The notes: generated by a model from the letters alone, not told the origin. Shown: positions 8,844-19,326, counted from the stretch's first letter. The stretch is 64,000 bases of DNA from Gilliamella sp. N-G2 (GCF_002142215.1 NZ_NAST01000002.1:124001-188000); one strand, 5' to 3'. Program-made: numbers and translations.

Positions 8844-9356
8844 TCAAATATTCATTTCTTTTTTTACTTGGTTAACCCAATTATTAATGCGTTCTTCTGT
8901 TAATTCTGGCTGACGATCTTCATCAATAGCTAAACCTACAAAATGGCTATCATCAATTAAGCTTTTTGATGCCTCGAAGCTATAACCTTCTGTAGACCAA
9001 TAACCAACAATTCTAGCACCTTTTGGTTCAATAATATCGCGGATAGTTCCCATAGCGTCACAAAAATATTCAGAATAATCTTCTTGGTCACCACAGCCAA
9101 AAATTGCGACCGTTTTGCCATTAAAGTTAATTTGTTCTAAATTAGGAAAGAAATCATCCCAATCAGCTTGAGATTCACCATAATACCAAGTTGGAATACC
9201 AAAAAATAAAAAATCATATTTTTCAATATTTTGTTTTGTGGTTTTTGCGATATCGAAGAGATCCGCTTTATCTATACCTAAAATTTGTTGGATTTGTTTA
9301 GCTACATTTTCTGTATTACCGGTATCACTACCAAAAAAAATCCCAACTTGTGCCAT
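8844..9356 (-). CDS. fldA: Flavodoxin FldA
   Basis: FldA is an FMN electron carrier that replaces ferredoxin and feeds enzymes such as pyruvate formate-lyase activase and biotin synthase. The 170-residue long-chain flavodoxin has the FMN phosphate loop GSDTGNTE (9-16), the aromatic loop TWYYGE and GCGDQEDYSEYFCDA around residues 88-102. The gene is 79 bp upstream of fur, the conserved enterobacterial pair. It is divergent from sucC. Confidence 0.95.
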   Translation of the reverse strand: MAQVGIFFGSDTGNTENVAKQIQQILGIDKADLFDIAKTTKQNIEKYDFLFFGIPTWYYGESQADWDDFFPNLEQINFNGKTVAIFGCGDQEDYSEYFCDAMGTIRDIIEPKGARIVGYWSTEGYSFEASKSLIDDSHFVGLAIDEDRQPELTEERINNWVNQVKKEMNI

Positions 9357-9528
9357 ATTTTTACCTTTACTGTTTTTACAATATATTTTTTGAGTATACC
9401 ACTGTCACCGATTATCAGCAATAATTCTCAATTACTATAAACATAAGTAATTATTTACTACACAATTTTTTTAACTTGCATTAAAATTAGCCACTATTTT
9501 ATGGCAATCGACGTTTCGGAATTTATTT

Positions 9529-10695
9529 ATGAACCTGCATGAGTATCAATCAAAACAACTTTTTAAACAATATAATTTGCCTGTGCCTGAAGGTTACGTG
9601 TGTAATTCAATCGATGAAATACAAGATACATTGGCTGAACTTTCTTCTCAAACTAATGCTTGGGTAGCAAAGTGCCAAGTACATGCCGGAGGTCGTGGTA
9701 AATCAGGTGGTGTAATTTGTACTAAAGATTTTAATGAAATAAAACAGTTTGCTGAAAAATGGTTAGGTCAGTATTTAGTGACTTATCAAACAACTTCTAA
9801 AGGGCAACCAGTTAATAAGATTTTAATTGAAAAAGCTTCCCATATCGAAAAAGAACTTTATTTGGGGGCAGTAGTTGACCGTAGTACAAAACGTATTGTG
9901 GTTATGGCTTCAACAGAAGGTGGTGTTGAAATTGAAAAGGTTGCTGAACAATCACCACATTTAATTCATAAAATATCGCTTGACCCTTTAACTGGGCCAT
10001 GCGGTTATCAAGGTCGTGAGCTTGCATTTAAACTTGGCTTAAGCGGTAAATTAATCAATCAATTTGCTAAATTATTTGTTAATTTTGCTAATTTTTTTAT
10101 TGAAAAAGATGTTTCTTTAGCAGAAGTAAATCCGCTAGTTATTACCGATTCACAAGAGTTAATTTGTTTAGATGCTAAAGTTGTGTTAGATGATAATGCT
10201 ATGTTTAGACATCCTGATTTAGTCATATTAAGAGATACCACACAAGAAGATGAACGCGAATCGATTGCGGCTAAACAAGGTATTAGTTATGTTTCTTTAG
10301 ACGGTAACATTGGTTGTATGGTTAATGGTGCAGGCCTTGCTATGGCTACCATGGATATGATTAAACTTTACGGTGGTGAACCAGCCAATTTCTTAGATGT
10401 TGGTGGTGGTACGACTAAAGAACGCGTTGCCGAAGCTTTCAAGTTGATACTTTCAGATAAAAATGTAAAAGCGATATTAGTTAATATTTTTGGTGGTATT
10501 GTTCGCTGTGATCTTATTGCCAATGGTATTATTGATGCAATTAAGGAAATAGGTTTGACTGTTCCTGTTGTTGTACGTCTTGAAGGTAATAATGCAGAAC
10601 TGGCAAGAGAGATTCTGGCTAAAAGTAAATTAAATGTTATTACCGCAAAAAGTTTGGTCGATGCAGCTCAACAGATCGTCAGTGTTGCACAATAA
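9529..10695 (+). CDS. sucC: Succinyl-CoA synthetase, beta subunit
   Basis: SucC carries the ATP-grasp domain and binds nucleotide and succinate; with SucD it interconverts succinyl-CoA and succinate with ADP phosphorylation. The 388 residues equal the E. coli length. [12 protein letters not shown], the GGRGKSGGV loop near 53-61 and the C-terminal CoA-ligase part with [10 protein letters not shown] are intact. The ribosome binding site before ATG is weak. sucA and sucB, which precede sucCD in E. coli, are absent here; the upstream neighbour is divergent fldA. Confidence 0.96.
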   Translation: MNLHEYQSKQLFKQYNLPVPEGYVCNSIDEIQDTLAELSSQTNAWVAKCQVHAGGRGKSGGVICTKDFNEIKQFAEKWLGQYLVTYQTTSKGQPVNKILIEKASHIEKELYLGAVVDRSTKRIVVMASTEGGVEIEKVAEQSPHLIHKISLDPLTGPCGYQGRELAFKLGLSGKLINQFAKLFVNFANFFIEKDVSLAEVNPLVITDSQELICLDAKVVLDDNAMFRHPDLVILRDTTQEDERESIAAKQGISYVSLDGNIGCMVNGAGLAMATMDMIKLYGGEPANFLDVGGGTTKERVAEAFKLILSDKNVKAILVNIFGGIVRCDLIANGIIDAIKEIGLTVPVVVRLEGNNAELAREILAKSKLNVITAKSLVDAAQQIVSVAQ

Positions 10696-10719
10696 TAGAG
10701 TGGATGGAGAATAATTACT

Positions 10720-11586
10720 ATGTCAATTTTGATTAATAAAGATACAAAAGTTATTTGTCAGGGTTTTACTGGTAGCCAAGGCACATTCCATTCTGAACAA
10801 GCGCTTGCTTATGGTACAAAATTAGTCGGTGGTGTTACGCCGGGTAAAGGTGGTACAACACATTTAGGTTTACCTGTTTTTAATACTGTTAAAGAAGCCG
10901 TTGAAGCAACAGGTGCAACGGCAACTGTTATTTATGTTCCCGCTGCATTTGGTAAAGATTCAATTTTAGAAGCTATTGATGCCGGGATCAAACTCATCGT
11001 TTGTATTACAGAAGGCATTCCTACTTTGGATATGCTTATTGTTAAGCAAAAATTAATTCAACATGATGTTGTCATGATAGGACCAAATTGCCCAGGAATT
11101 ATTGTACCTGATGAGTGTAAAATTGGAATTATGCCAGGACATATTCATTTAGCCGGTAAAGTTGGTATTGTTTCACGTTCAGGCACACTAACTTATGAAG
11201 CAGTTAAACAAACAACTGATATTGGATTAGGTCAATCCGTTTGTGTTGGAATAGGTGGTGACCCTATTCCCGGCAGTGATTTTATTTCAATCTTAAAATT
11301 ATTCCAACAAGACCCAAATACAGAAGCTATTGTTATGATTGGTGAAATTGGTGGTAGCGCAGAAGAAGAAGCCGCCAATTATATTAAAGATAATGTTACT
11401 AAACCTGTTGTAGCTTATATAGCTGGTGTGTCTGCACCGACAGGTAAACGTATGGGGCATGCAGGTGCTATTATTTCTGGGAACAAAGGCACTGCTGCAG
11501 AAAAAACCAAAGCACTACAAGCCGCAGGTATCACTGTGGTAAGAAGCTTAGCTGAAATTGGTGAAACAATAAAAAAATATTTTTAA
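10720..11586 (+). CDS. sucD: Succinyl-CoA synthetase, alpha subunit
   Basis: SucD holds the CoA-binding Rossmann domain and the histidine that is transiently phosphorylated. The 288-residue protein shows the CoA-binding [11 protein letters not shown] near residues 14-24, GPNCPGII, and the active-site KRMGHAGAI with the phospho-His near 246. It follows sucC by 24 bp with its own GGAGA ribosome binding site. The pair is complete and looks functional. The operon ends before the cydA promoter. Confidence 0.96.
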   Translation: MSILINKDTKVICQGFTGSQGTFHSEQALAYGTKLVGGVTPGKGGTTHLGLPVFNTVKEAVEATGATATVIYVPAAFGKDSILEAIDAGIKLIVCITEGIPTLDMLIVKQKLIQHDVVMIGPNCPGIIVPDECKIGIMPGHIHLAGKVGIVSRSGTLTYEAVKQTTDIGLGQSVCVGIGGDPIPGSDFISILKLFQQDPNTEAIVMIGEIGGSAEEEAANYIKDNVTKPVVAYIAGVSAPTGKRMGHAGAIISGNKGTAAEKTKALQAAGITVVRSLAEIGETIKKYF

Positions 11587-11597
11587 GTTTTATTTTT

Positions 11598-11611
11598 TTG
11601 ACATTAATCAA
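11598..11611 (+). promoter_or_regulatory. FNR-like box in the cydA promoter
   Basis: TTGACATTAATCAA matches the FNR consensus TTGAT-N4-ATCAA at nine of ten fixed positions. A -10-like TACAAT lies at 11635-11640; a start site 6-7 bases later places the box centre at about -41.5 to -42.5, the class II activator position. Activation of cytochrome bd at low oxygen is therefore likely; this is inference from spacing. Confidence 0.65.
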
Positions 11612-11694
11612 TTTTTATTCTTAGAATAATATTGTACAATAACAAAAAATAACGTTACAAAATTTGTGGGCATTTAGGGATAAGGGAGCGCTTT

Positions 11695-13266
11695 ATGTTA
11701 GATATTGTAGAACTGTCACGCCTTCAGTTTGCACTCACAGCTATGTATCATTTTATTTTTGTACCATTAACGCTTGGAATGGCGTTTATGCTTGCAATTA
11801 TGGAAACTGTATACGTTGTTAGTGGTAAGCAAGTCTGGAAAGATATGACTAAATTCTGGGGTAAACTATTTGGTATCAACTTCGCAGTTGGCGTTGCTAC
11901 TGGTTTAACCATGGAATTTCAGTTTGGTACCAATTGGTCTTATTATTCACATTATGTAGGTGATATCTTCGGAGCACCACTTGCAATTGAAGGGTTAATG
12001 GCCTTTTTCTTAGAATCAACAATGGTTGGTTTATTCTTTTTTGGATGGGATAGATTAAGTCGTGGTAAGCATTTAATGGTTACTTGGTGTGTGGCTTTTG
12101 GTTCTAATCTTTCTGCACTCTGGATTTTAGTTGCGAATGGTTGGATGCAGTTTCCAGTCGGTTCTGACTTTAACCCAATTAACTCAAGAATGGAAATGCA
12201 AAGTTTTTTTGAGTTAATTACCAACACTGTCGCTCAATATAAATTTGTTCACACTGTGGCTGCGGGTTATCTTACTGGTTCTATTTTTGTGTTAAGCATT
12301 AGTTCATATTATTTACTCAAAAAACGTGATTTACCCTTTGCTAAACGCTCTTTCGCAGTAGCTGCAGTATTTGGTTTTATTATGTCAATTGTCGTCGCTA
12401 TTATGGGAGATGAAGCTGGTCACGAAATTACAACTGTGCAACCCGTTAAATTAGCGGCAATTGAAGGTGAATGGGAAACTCAACCCGCACCAGCTTCATT
12501 TAATGTTATTGCATTTCCTTCTCAAGATAAAAAAGAAAACTTATTTGCAATTGAAATTCCTTATGTGATGGGAATTATGACGACTCGTTCGCTCGATACT
12601 CAGGTAACAGGTTTAAAAGATATTTTAGTTTCTAATGAGACTCGAATTCGCAATGGGATTTTAGCTTATTCTAACTTAGAAAAAATTCAAAAAGGTGATA
12701 AAGATCCTGCAGTATTAAAGGCATTTGAAGATAATAAAGTCGATTTAGGCTATGGTTATTTGGTTAAACGTTTCACTGATAAAGATAATCTAACAATTCC
12801 TGAAGCTACTGAACAACATATTAAAGCTGCAGCTGAAGATTCAATTCCAACCGTATGGCCTTTATTCTGGGCATTTAGAGGAATGGTTGGGCTTGGTTTA
12901 TTAATGATTTTAGGTACTGGACTTGCATTATGGTCAACATACAAGAATAAAATTGGTGAAAAACGTTGGTTATCTCGTTTACTTCTTTTATCTTTACCAT
13001 TTCCTTGGCTTGCATGCGAATGTGGTTGGTTTGTTGCGGAATATGGTCGTCAACCATGGGCGATTCAAGATGTATTACCAACAGGTGTAGCTAATTCATC
13101 ATTAACTCCAGGTGAAGTATTATTCACCATGATTCTTATTTGTGGACTTTACACGATGTTCTTAGTTGCTGAAATGTTCCTAATGTTTAAATTTGCACGA
13201 TTAGGGCCAAGCTCTTTAGGTACTGGCAGCTATCATTATGAAAAAACACAATCGATATCAGAATAA
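11695..13266 (+). CDS. cydA: Cytochrome bd ubiquinol oxidase, subunit I
   Basis: CydA carries hemes b558, b595 and d of the high-affinity terminal oxidase. The 523-residue protein matches the long-Q-loop form of E. coli (522). His19, His186 and Met397 sit where the E. coli heme ligands His19, His186 and Met393 lie, and the GRQPW motif follows WFVAEY. The start ATG has a strong GGGAG site. cydB and cydX follow in one operon. Presence of the bd oxidase right after the FNR-like box suggests microaerobic respiration. Confidence 0.97.
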   Translation: MLDIVELSRLQFALTAMYHFIFVPLTLGMAFMLAIMETVYVVSGKQVWKDMTKFWGKLFGINFAVGVATGLTMEFQFGTNWSYYSHYVGDIFGAPLAIEGLMAFFLESTMVGLFFFGWDRLSRGKHLMVTWCVAFGSNLSALWILVANGWMQFPVGSDFNPINSRMEMQSFFELITNTVAQYKFVHTVAAGYLTGSIFVLSISSYYLLKKRDLPFAKRSFAVAAVFGFIMSIVVAIMGDEAGHEITTVQPVKLAAIEGEWETQPAPASFNVIAFPSQDKKENLFAIEIPYVMGIMTTRSLDTQVTGLKDILVSNETRIRNGILAYSNLEKIQKGDKDPAVLKAFEDNKVDLGYGYLVKRFTDKDNLTIPEATEQHIKAAAEDSIPTVWPLFWAFRGMVGLGLLMILGTGLALWSTYKNKIGEKRWLSRLLLLSLPFPWLACECGWFVAEYGRQPWAIQDVLPTGVANSSLTPGEVLFTMILICGLYTMFLVAEMFLMFKFARLGPSSLGTGSYHYEKTQSISE

Positions 13267-13285
13267 GGCATAAGGAGTATATACA

Positions 13286-14422
13286 ATGATTGATTATGAA
13301 ATTGTACGAGCCATCTGGTGGTTGCTGATTGGCGTTGTGTTAATCGGCTTTGTTATCACCGATGGTTTTGATATGGGTGTTGGTATCTTATTACCATTTA
13401 TTGGCAAAACAGATACTGAACGTCGTATTATGATAAATGCAATAGCGCCACATTGGGATGGTAATCAAGTGTGGTTAATTACAGGTGGTGCAGGTATTTT
13501 CGCTGCTTGGCCAATGGCTTATGCAGTATCTTTTTCTGGTTTTTATATTGCAATGATTTTAGTGTTATGTGCTCTATTTTTTAGACCGATTGGCTTTGAT
13601 TATCGTAGTAAGCTTGAAAATTCTAAATGGCGTAATATGTGGGATATTGCAATTTTTTTAGGTAGTTTTGTTCCCGCTCTTGTTTTGGGTGTTGCATTCG
13701 GAAATTTGTTAGAAGGTGTTCCATTTAGATTTGATAATGGCTATCGTGCTTTTTATGATGGTTCATTTTTTGGTTTACTTAACCCATTTGCTCTATTAGC
13801 TGGTATTGTGAGCTTAATGTTAATCGTAGCTCACGGTGGTGCTTGGTTGCAGATGAAAACTTCTGGTGAACTTTACCTAAGAGCAAGAAAAGCAACCCAA
13901 GTGGCAAGTTTAATCATGTTAATTGCATTTGTATTAGCTGGAGTCTGGGTTGCATTCGGTATTCATGGTTATGAAGTAACTAGTAGTATAGATCCGAATG
14001 GCGTTTCAAATCCATTAAATAAAACTGTATCGACTGATGTTTCATGGTTAAAAAACTATATGAATTATCCGATATTATGGATTGTACCAGCCTTAGGTGT
14101 GTTATTACCTTTATTAACTATTTTATTTTCAAGTTTAAATAGAAATGGATTAGTGTTTTTATCTTCAGTATTAACAATTGCCTGTGTACTATTTACGTAT
14201 GGTATTGCGACCTTCCCATTCATTATTCCATCAAGCATTATGCCAAATGCTAGTTTAACAATTTGGGACGCAACTTCTAGCCAACTAACACTTAATATAA
14301 TGTTCGGTGTAGTGTTAATATTTTTGCCGATCGTTCTTTTCTACACGATATGGTCTTACATAAAAATGTTTGGACGTTTAGACAAGAATCATATTGAGAA
14401 CAATAAACATTCACTTTATTAG
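13286..14422 (+). CDS. cydB: Cytochrome bd ubiquinol oxidase, subunit II
   Basis: CydB stabilises the oxidase and pairs with CydA. The 378-residue polytopic protein starts MIDYEIVRAIWWLLIGVVLI and contains the conserved DGFDMGVG (about 25-32), WDGNQVW and WLQMKT segments. It begins 20 bp after cydA with AAGGAG upstream. Length equals E. coli CydB (379). Confidence 0.97.
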   Translation: MIDYEIVRAIWWLLIGVVLIGFVITDGFDMGVGILLPFIGKTDTERRIMINAIAPHWDGNQVWLITGGAGIFAAWPMAYAVSFSGFYIAMILVLCALFFRPIGFDYRSKLENSKWRNMWDIAIFLGSFVPALVLGVAFGNLLEGVPFRFDNGYRAFYDGSFFGLLNPFALLAGIVSLMLIVAHGGAWLQMKTSGELYLRARKATQVASLIMLIAFVLAGVWVAFGIHGYEVTSSIDPNGVSNPLNKTVSTDVSWLKNYMNYPILWIVPALGVLLPLLTILFSSLNRNGLVFLSSVLTIACVLFTYGIATFPFIIPSSIMPNASLTIWDATSSQLTLNIMFGVVLIFLPIVLFYTIWSYIKMFGRLDKNHIENNKHSLY

Positions 14423-14431
14423 GAATTAATT

Positions 14432-14539
14432 ATGTATTACTTTTTATGGTTAACCGGATTAATTGCAGCTTGTATGCTTGCTGTTGTTACTGGACTTTGG
14501 GTTGAAAATTTTGGTAACGAAAAAGAAACTAAAAAATAA
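14432..14539 (+). CDS. cydX: Cytochrome bd oxidase small subunit CydX
   Basis: This 35-codon ORF encodes a single-pass membrane peptide beginning MYYFLWLTGLIAACMLAVV and continuing TGLWVENFGNEKE. E. coli CydX (37 residues) has the same WYFAW-like start, a hydrophobic core and a Glu (here Glu25) after the helix. It follows cydB by 9 bp with AGGAA as ribosome binding site and precedes a terminator. CydX is needed for stable heme d/b595 in the complex. YbgE, the next gene in E. coli, is missing. Confidence 0.93.
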   Translation: MYYFLWLTGLIAACMLAVVTGLWVENFGNEKETKK

Positions 14540-14555
14540 CAACGTAAAAAGATTG

Positions 14556-14580
14556 AAAGGTGGCAAATTGTCACCTTTTT
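14556..14580 (+). terminator. Terminator of the cydABX operon
   Basis: AAAGGTGGC pairs with GTCACCTTT (one G-U) around AAATT, followed by T's. It lies 16 bases after the cydX stop. Confidence 0.75.
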
Positions 14581-14712
14581 AATTATAAAACCGTATATAA
14601 GATAAATTATCTATAAATGATAATTGTTTTCATTTAACTATTTTTATATCATAGTGCAGCGAATTTCATAATCATATATAATGACACAAAATTTTTTTGT
14701 AGATCACGAAAT

Positions 14713-15108
14713 ATGAAACAATTCAATTGGAATGCAAGAGTCTATTATGAAGACACAGATGCTGGCGGGGTAGTTTACCATGCTCGGTATCTTGCTTTTT
14801 TTGAGCGAGCTAGAACGGAAATGCTAAGGCATCTAGAAATTAGTCAACAAAAGTTATTACAGGAAGGTATTGCATTTGTTGTCAAAAAGATGGATATTAG
14901 CTACGACTTTCCTGCCCGTTTAGATGATATGCTGACTATAAGCACTAAAATTGAACAAATTCGTAAGGCGTCTATTATTTTTAAACAGACAATTTTAAAC
15001 CAAAATAAGCAAATTATCAGCAGAGCTGATGTGGTGATTGCTTGCGTCAATATGGCTAAAATGAAGCCGTGTGCGCTTCCTAAATTATTAGTTTTGGAGT
15101 TTATTTAA
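14713..15108 (+). CDS. ybgC: Acyl-CoA thioesterase YbgC
   Basis: YbgC is a hot-dog-fold thioesterase that acts on short acyl-CoA/acyl-ACP esters and associates with phospholipid synthesis and the Tol region. The 131-residue protein has the signature YYEDTDAGGVVYHARY (about 11-26) with the catalytic Asp, and FFERARTEML. Its stop codon abuts the tolQ start directly (TAA then GTG), so it heads the ybgC-tolQRA operon as in E. coli. Confidence 0.95.
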   Translation: MKQFNWNARVYYEDTDAGGVVYHARYLAFFERARTEMLRHLEISQQKLLQEGIAFVVKKMDISYDFPARLDDMLTISTKIEQIRKASIIFKQTILNQNKQIISRADVVIACVNMAKMKPCALPKLLVLEFI

Positions 15109-15789
15109 GTGGAAAATCTGAATATTATTGATCTATTTTTACATGCAGGATTTTTAGTCCAAGGAGTTATGTTATTGTTACTAGCATTTTCTGTAATGTC
15201 TTGGGCTATTATTTTTCAGCGTAGTAAAATTTTAAGTAAAGCTAAGAAACAAGTCGAGCAATTCGATAATAGTTTTTGGTCTGCAGATGATTTAAATGTA
15301 CTCTTTGATAAAGCAAAATTCAATAAAGAGGAGATTTGTGGTACAGAACATATTTTCTATTCGGGTTTTAAAGAATTCTCTCGCTTATATCAAATCAACC
15401 CCAATATGCCAGAAGCAGCTTTAGATGGTGCATCTCGTTCAATGCGTTTAGCTATGAATCGCGAATTGGATAATTTAGAATTGCATATTCCTTTTTTAGG
15501 TACAGTTGGGTCAATAAGCCCGTATATTGGATTGTTTGGCACTGTTTGGGGTATTATGCATGCTTTTATTTCACTTGGAGCAGTCAAACAAGCTACTTTA
15601 CAAATGGTCGCACCAGGTATTGCTGAAGCGTTAATTGCAACTGCAATCGGCCTGTTTGCTGCGATTCCTGCTGTTTTGGCATATAACCGATTATCATTGA
15701 GTGTAAGTCGTATGGAGCAAAATTATTTGAACTTCATTGATGAGTTTTCTTCAATTTTACAACGCCAAGCAGTAGCTGTTAGGAAATAA
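15109..15789 (+). CDS. tolQ: Tol-Pal system proton channel subunit TolQ
   Basis: TolQ forms with TolR the proton-motive-force-driven stator that energises TolA during outer-membrane constriction. The 226-residue protein has three membrane segments (about 10-32, 135-160 and 170-190) and a near-identical core to E. coli: [19 protein letters not shown] and [11 protein letters not shown]. The start is GTG directly after the ybgC stop, with TTGGAG inside ybgC; it yields [11 protein letters not shown], matching E. coli MTDMNILDLFL. Confidence 0.96.
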   Translation: MENLNIIDLFLHAGFLVQGVMLLLLAFSVMSWAIIFQRSKILSKAKKQVEQFDNSFWSADDLNVLFDKAKFNKEEICGTEHIFYSGFKEFSRLYQINPNMPEAALDGASRSMRLAMNRELDNLELHIPFLGTVGSISPYIGLFGTVWGIMHAFISLGAVKQATLQMVAPGIAEALIATAIGLFAAIPAVLAYNRLSLSVSRMEQNYLNFIDEFSSILQRQAVAVRK

Positions 15790-15791
15790 TT

Positions 15792-16211
15792 ATGAGTAGA
15801 CGTTCTCGTTATTCAACTAAGTCTGAAATCAATATAGTACCGTTACTTGATGTATTATTAGTATTAGTATTGATTTTTATGGCGACAGCCCCAATAATAA
15901 GCCAAAGTGTTGAAGTTGATCTTCCAGAAGCGACAGAATCGAAAACTGTTTCTCCTTCTGATAATAAACCAATAATTATTGAAGTTTCTGGGATAGGTGT
16001 TTATGCGATTATCATTGACCAAAATCGGCAATCAAATATACCCCAAGAACAAATTGTTGCAGAAGTCAAACATCAGATATCACTCAATGATAAAGCTGTT
16101 TTTTTAGTTGGTGGTGCGAAACAAGTTCCTTATGAAGAAATTATAAAAGCTTTGAATTTGCTTCAATCAGCAGGAGTTAAATCTGTTGGATTGATGACTC
16201 AACCAATTTAA
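15792..16211 (+). CDS. tolR: Tol-Pal system protein TolR
   Basis: TolR is the ExbD-like partner of TolQ with one membrane helix (about 16-38) carrying the essential Asp in VPLLDVLLVLVLIFM, and a periplasmic domain with a C-terminal helix (NLLQSAGVKSVGLMTQP). The 139 residues match the family (142 in E. coli). It begins 2 bases after tolQ with AGGAAA upstream. Confidence 0.96.
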   Translation: MSRRSRYSTKSEINIVPLLDVLLVLVLIFMATAPIISQSVEVDLPEATESKTVSPSDNKPIIIEVSGIGVYAIIIDQNRQSNIPQEQIVAEVKHQISLNDKAVFLVGGAKQVPYEEIIKALNLLQSAGVKSVGLMTQPI

Positions 16212-16234
16212 ATAAATAATTATTAAATTAAAAA

Positions 16235-17212
16235 ATGTCAGCAATGTCTAATAAGTTAAATTCAAAATTAAATTTACCAATTATCATTTCCATTATTTTA
16301 CATGGTATATTAATCATTGCCTTGGGATATAAATTTATGAGTGATACTGGTGAAAACTACGGAAGTATCAATGGCAATTCTATTGATGCTATCATGATTG
16401 ATCCATCAGTTATGACAGAACAATATCAAAGACAATTGCAGGTTCAATCTAATCAAAGAAAGGTAGAGCAACAGCGCCAAGAACAGCTAGATAAACAAGT
16501 TGAAGAACTTGCGGAAAAGGCAGCTGCCGAGAAAGCGGCAGCGGAAAAGGCAGCCGCCGAGAAAGCAGCAGCGGAAAAGGCAGCCGCCGAGAAAGCAGCA
16601 GCGGAAAAGGCAGCCGCTGAGAAAGCAGCAGCGGAAAAGGCAGCCGCTGAGAAAGCAGCAGCGGAAAAGGCAGCCGCCGAGAAAGCAGCAGCGGAAAAGG
16701 CAGCCGCTGAGAAAGCAGCAGTTGAAAAGGCAGCCGCCGAGAAAGCAGCAGCGGAAAAGGCAGCCGCTGAGAAAGTAGCAGCGGAAAAGGCAGCTGCAGA
16801 GAAAGCAGCAGCGGAAAAGGCAGCTGCTGCGAGAAAAGCTGAACAAGCAAAAAAAGATAAAGCGCTTAATGACCTTTTAGGTGGACTTACTTCTGGGACT
16901 CCAAATGCTTCTGGAGGAGCTGCCAGTCGTAAAGGTGCCTCTGATGGCGAGTTAGATAAATATAAATCATTAGTACAAAACGCAATAAGTAATAAATTTA
17001 TTAATCCACCTAATTTGTATCGAGGAAAAATTTGTGAATTACAAATTCAGATAGCTCCTGATGGATTATTGCTTAATGTTACCTCGAAAGGCGGTGATGC
17101 TGATTTATGTAGGGAAGCACTTGCAGCTACTAAATTAGCGGTTATCCCAAAACCAGCTAGTAATTTATATAATGAAGTAAAAATGATGAGCATTGAATTC
17201 CAACCTAAATAA
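16235..17212 (+). CDS. tolA: Tol-Pal system envelope protein TolA
   Basis: TolA spans the periplasm from TolQR to the outer membrane. The 325-residue protein has a short cytoplasmic start, one membrane helix (about 16-35), a long Ala/Lys/Glu helical domain (about 80-205) made of AEKAA repeats, a Gly/Ser-rich linker and a C-terminal globular domain (about 240-325) with two Cys as in E. coli TolA-III. ATG at 16235 has no clear ribosome binding site; ATG at 16244 is an alternative. The repeat DNA is much richer in G+C than its surroundings. tolB and pal, which follow in E. coli, do not follow here. Confidence 0.93.
   Translation: MSAMSNKLNSKLNLPIIISIILHGILIIALGYKFMSDTGENYGSINGNSIDAIMIDPSVMTEQYQRQLQVQSNQRKVEQQRQEQLDKQVEELAEKAAAEKAAAEKAAAEKAAAEKAAAEKAAAEKAAAEKAAAEKAAAEKAAAEKAAAEKAAAEKAAAEKAAVEKAAAEKAAAEKAAAEKVAAEKAAAEKAAAEKAAAARKAEQAKKDKALNDLLGGLTSGTPNASGGAASRKGASDGELDKYKSLVQNAISNKFINPPNLYRGKICELQIQIAPDGLLLNVTSKGGDADLCREALAATKLAVIPKPASNLYNEVKMMSIEFQPK
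16511..16827 (+). repeat. In-frame 30-bp tandem repeat inside tolA
   Basis: Ten complete 30-bp units (16511-16810) and a partial eleventh encode [10 protein letters not shown]. The unit begins GCGGAAAAGG and ends GAAAGCAGCA; units differ at few positions (GCC/GCT, one GTT at unit 8, one GTA at unit 9), so expansion was recent or is kept homogeneous. Because the unit is ten codons, copy changes alter the length of the helix but not the frame. Confidence 0.95.
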
Positions 17213-17367
17213 GTAAAATTTAAGTCACTTGATTTTTATATTTTATTATGTAATTCACCAATAAATATTCTTCATCTTTATAATTAAACGTTGAAAATTT
17301 ACTAATCATCCCAATATATAATCTATTCATTCCGAATTAAGTGTTTAAGTAAAAGAAGGAGCAGAAT

Positions 17368-17895
17368 ATGACAACAATTGTCAGTGTCCGTCGTGAAGGT
17401 CAAGTAGTCATAGGTGGCGATGGACAGGTTACATTAGGTGAACGCATTATTATGAAAGGTAATGCTCGAAAAGTTCGCCGTTTATACAACAATAAAGTGA
17501 TAGCAGGATTTGCTGGAGGCACTGCAGATGCTTTTACTCTGTTTGAATTGTTTGAAGCAAAATTAGAAATGCATCAAGGTCATTTAACTAAAGCTGCTGT
17601 TGAGCTAGCCAAAGATTGGCGAACTGATAGAATGCTTCGTAAGTTAGAAGCACTACTTGCTGTTGCTGATGAAACTGCATCATTGATTATCACTGGCACA
17701 GGTGATGTTATTCAACCCGAAGATGACTTGATTGCAATTGGTTCAGGTGGGCCTTATGCTCAGGCTGCAGCAAGAGCTTTATTAGATAATACTTCATTAT
17801 CTGCGCATGATATTGTACAAAAATCGCTATCAATAGCTGGTGACATTTGTGTTTACACCAATAACTTCCAAACTATTGAAGAGCTAAATTACTAA
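17368..17895 (+). CDS. hslV: ATP-dependent protease HslVU, peptidase subunit HslV
   Basis: HslV forms the two-hexamer proteolytic core of the HslUV protease. The 175-residue precursor begins MTTIVSVRR; removal of Met exposes the N-terminal catalytic Thr. The proteasome-beta signature continues GGDGQVTLG and [18 protein letters not shown] precedes ATG at good spacing. hslU follows after 28 bp. In E. coli hslVU lies beside ftsN, not downstream of tolA. Confidence 0.97.
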   Translation: MTTIVSVRREGQVVIGGDGQVTLGERIIMKGNARKVRRLYNNKVIAGFAGGTADAFTLFELFEAKLEMHQGHLTKAAVELAKDWRTDRMLRKLEALLAVADETASLIITGTGDVIQPEDDLIAIGSGGPYAQAAARALLDNTSLSAHDIVQKSLSIAGDICVYTNNFQTIEELNY

Positions 17896-17923
17896 TTGAA
17901 ACTGATTTAAGAGAAATACTATT

Positions 17924-19252
17924 ATGTCTGAAATGACTCCTCGCGAAATTGTAAGCGAATTAGACCAACATATTATAGGACAAGATAAAGCAAAACGTTC
18001 TGTTGCTATTGCTTTACGTAATCGCTGGCGCCGTATGCAGCTTGATGAAACATTACGTCATGAAGTTACGCCAAAAAATATTTTGATGATCGGACCAACC
18101 GGGGTTGGTAAAACAGAAATTGCAAGACGATTAGCTAAACTTGCGCATGCTCCATTTATTAAAGTAGAAGCGACAAAATTTACCGAAGTAGGTTATGTGG
18201 GTAAAGAAGTTGATTCCATCATTCGTGATCTTACTGACTCTGCTGTTAAGATGATTCGCCAAGAGGCAATTGAAAAAAATCGTAATAGAGCTGAAGAATT
18301 AGCTGAAGAGCGTATTTTAAATGTTCTTGTTCCACCAGCTAAAGATGGTTGGGGGCAAGTTGAAAATAATAATGATTCAACGGCTAGACAAGCATTTAGA
18401 AAAAAATTACGTGAAGGTTCACTTGACGATAAAGAAATTGAAATTGAAGTTGCTGGTGTCAATATCGGTGTTGAAATTATGGCTCCTCCAGGTATGGAAG
18501 AGATGACTAACCAACTACAGTCGATGTTTCAAAATTTAGGTGGTCAAAAAACAAAAACGCGTAAAATGAAGATCAAAGATGCTTTCAAGCAGTTAATTGA
18601 AGAAGAAGCGACCAAATTAGTTAATCCTGATGATCTTAAACAAGAAGCAATTGAAGCGGTAGAGCAAAATGGGATTGTTTTTATTGATGAGATAGACAAG
18701 GTATGTAAACGTGGTAACTCCTCTGGACCAGATGTTTCCAGAGAAGGTGTACAACGCGATTTACTACCACTTGTTGAAGGTTGTACTGTTTCAACTAAAC
18801 ATGGTTCAGTAAAAACTGATCATATTTTATTTATTGCATCGGGTGCGTTCCAAACAGCTAATCCATCAGATTTAATTCCTGAGCTGCAAGGGCGTTTACC
18901 AATTCGAGTTGAATTACAAGCTTTAACTAGCGAGGATTTTGAACGGATTTTAACTGAACCGAATGCATCATTGACAGTCCAATATAAAGCATTAATGGCA
19001 ACTGAAGGTGTTAATATTGACTTTACATCAGATGGCATCCGTAAAATTGCTGAATCTGCTTGGCAAGTTAATGAACAAAATGAAAATATTGGTGCTCGCC
19101 GTTTGCATACAGTACTTGAACGTTTAATGGAAGATGTCTCTTTCGAGGCCAGTGAATTAGGTGGTCAAACTATCACAATTGATGCTAAATATGTTAGTGA
19201 TCATCTAGATAAGCTTGTTGCAGATGAGGACTTAAGCAAATTCATTTTATAA
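17924..19252 (+). CDS. hslU: ATP-dependent protease HslVU, ATPase subunit HslU
   Basis: HslU is the AAA+ unfoldase that feeds HslV. The 442-residue protein has Walker [10 protein letters not shown] (about 60-68), the GYVGKEV pore loop (about 90-96), the inserted I-domain (about 110-240), Walker [10 protein letters not shown] (about 250-258) and sensor arginine regions, ending in EDLSKFIL, the tail that docks into HslV. Length equals E. coli HslU (443). Confidence 0.97.
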   Translation: MSEMTPREIVSELDQHIIGQDKAKRSVAIALRNRWRRMQLDETLRHEVTPKNILMIGPTGVGKTEIARRLAKLAHAPFIKVEATKFTEVGYVGKEVDSIIRDLTDSAVKMIRQEAIEKNRNRAEELAEERILNVLVPPAKDGWGQVENNNDSTARQAFRKKLREGSLDDKEIEIEVAGVNIGVEIMAPPGMEEMTNQLQSMFQNLGGQKTKTRKMKIKDAFKQLIEEEATKLVNPDDLKQEAIEAVEQNGIVFIDEIDKVCKRGNSSGPDVSREGVQRDLLPLVEGCTVSTKHGSVKTDHILFIASGAFQTANPSDLIPELQGRLPIRVELQALTSEDFERILTEPNASLTVQYKALMATEGVNIDFTSDGIRKIAESAWQVNEQNENIGARRLHTVLERLMEDVSFEASELGGQTITIDAKYVSDHLDKLVADEDLSKFIL

Positions 19253-19271
19253 TCAAATATATTATTTAAAT

Positions 19272-19299
19272 AAAAAGGTGAGTTTTTACTCACCTTTTT
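19272..19299 (+). terminator. hslVU terminator
   Basis: A perfect 12-bp stem, AAAAAGGTGAGT (19272-19283) with its complement (19288-19299), encloses TTTT. It sits between the convergent hslU and asmA and can act on both strands. Confidence 0.88.
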
Positions 19300-19326
19300 A
19301 ATATTTATTAGTTATTTCATTGAAGA

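Noticed and set aside
9400-9440. Fur box between fldA and sucC
   Set aside because: GAGAATTATTGCTGATAATC has one good half-site only; the second half matches the 7-1-7 consensus poorly.
16449-16850. Long open frames on the other strand and in a second forward frame across the tolA repeat
   Set aside because: They arise from the 30-bp repeat, encode monotonous Leu/Pro/Phe/Cys or Lys/Arg/Gln strings, and lie inside the well-supported tolA.
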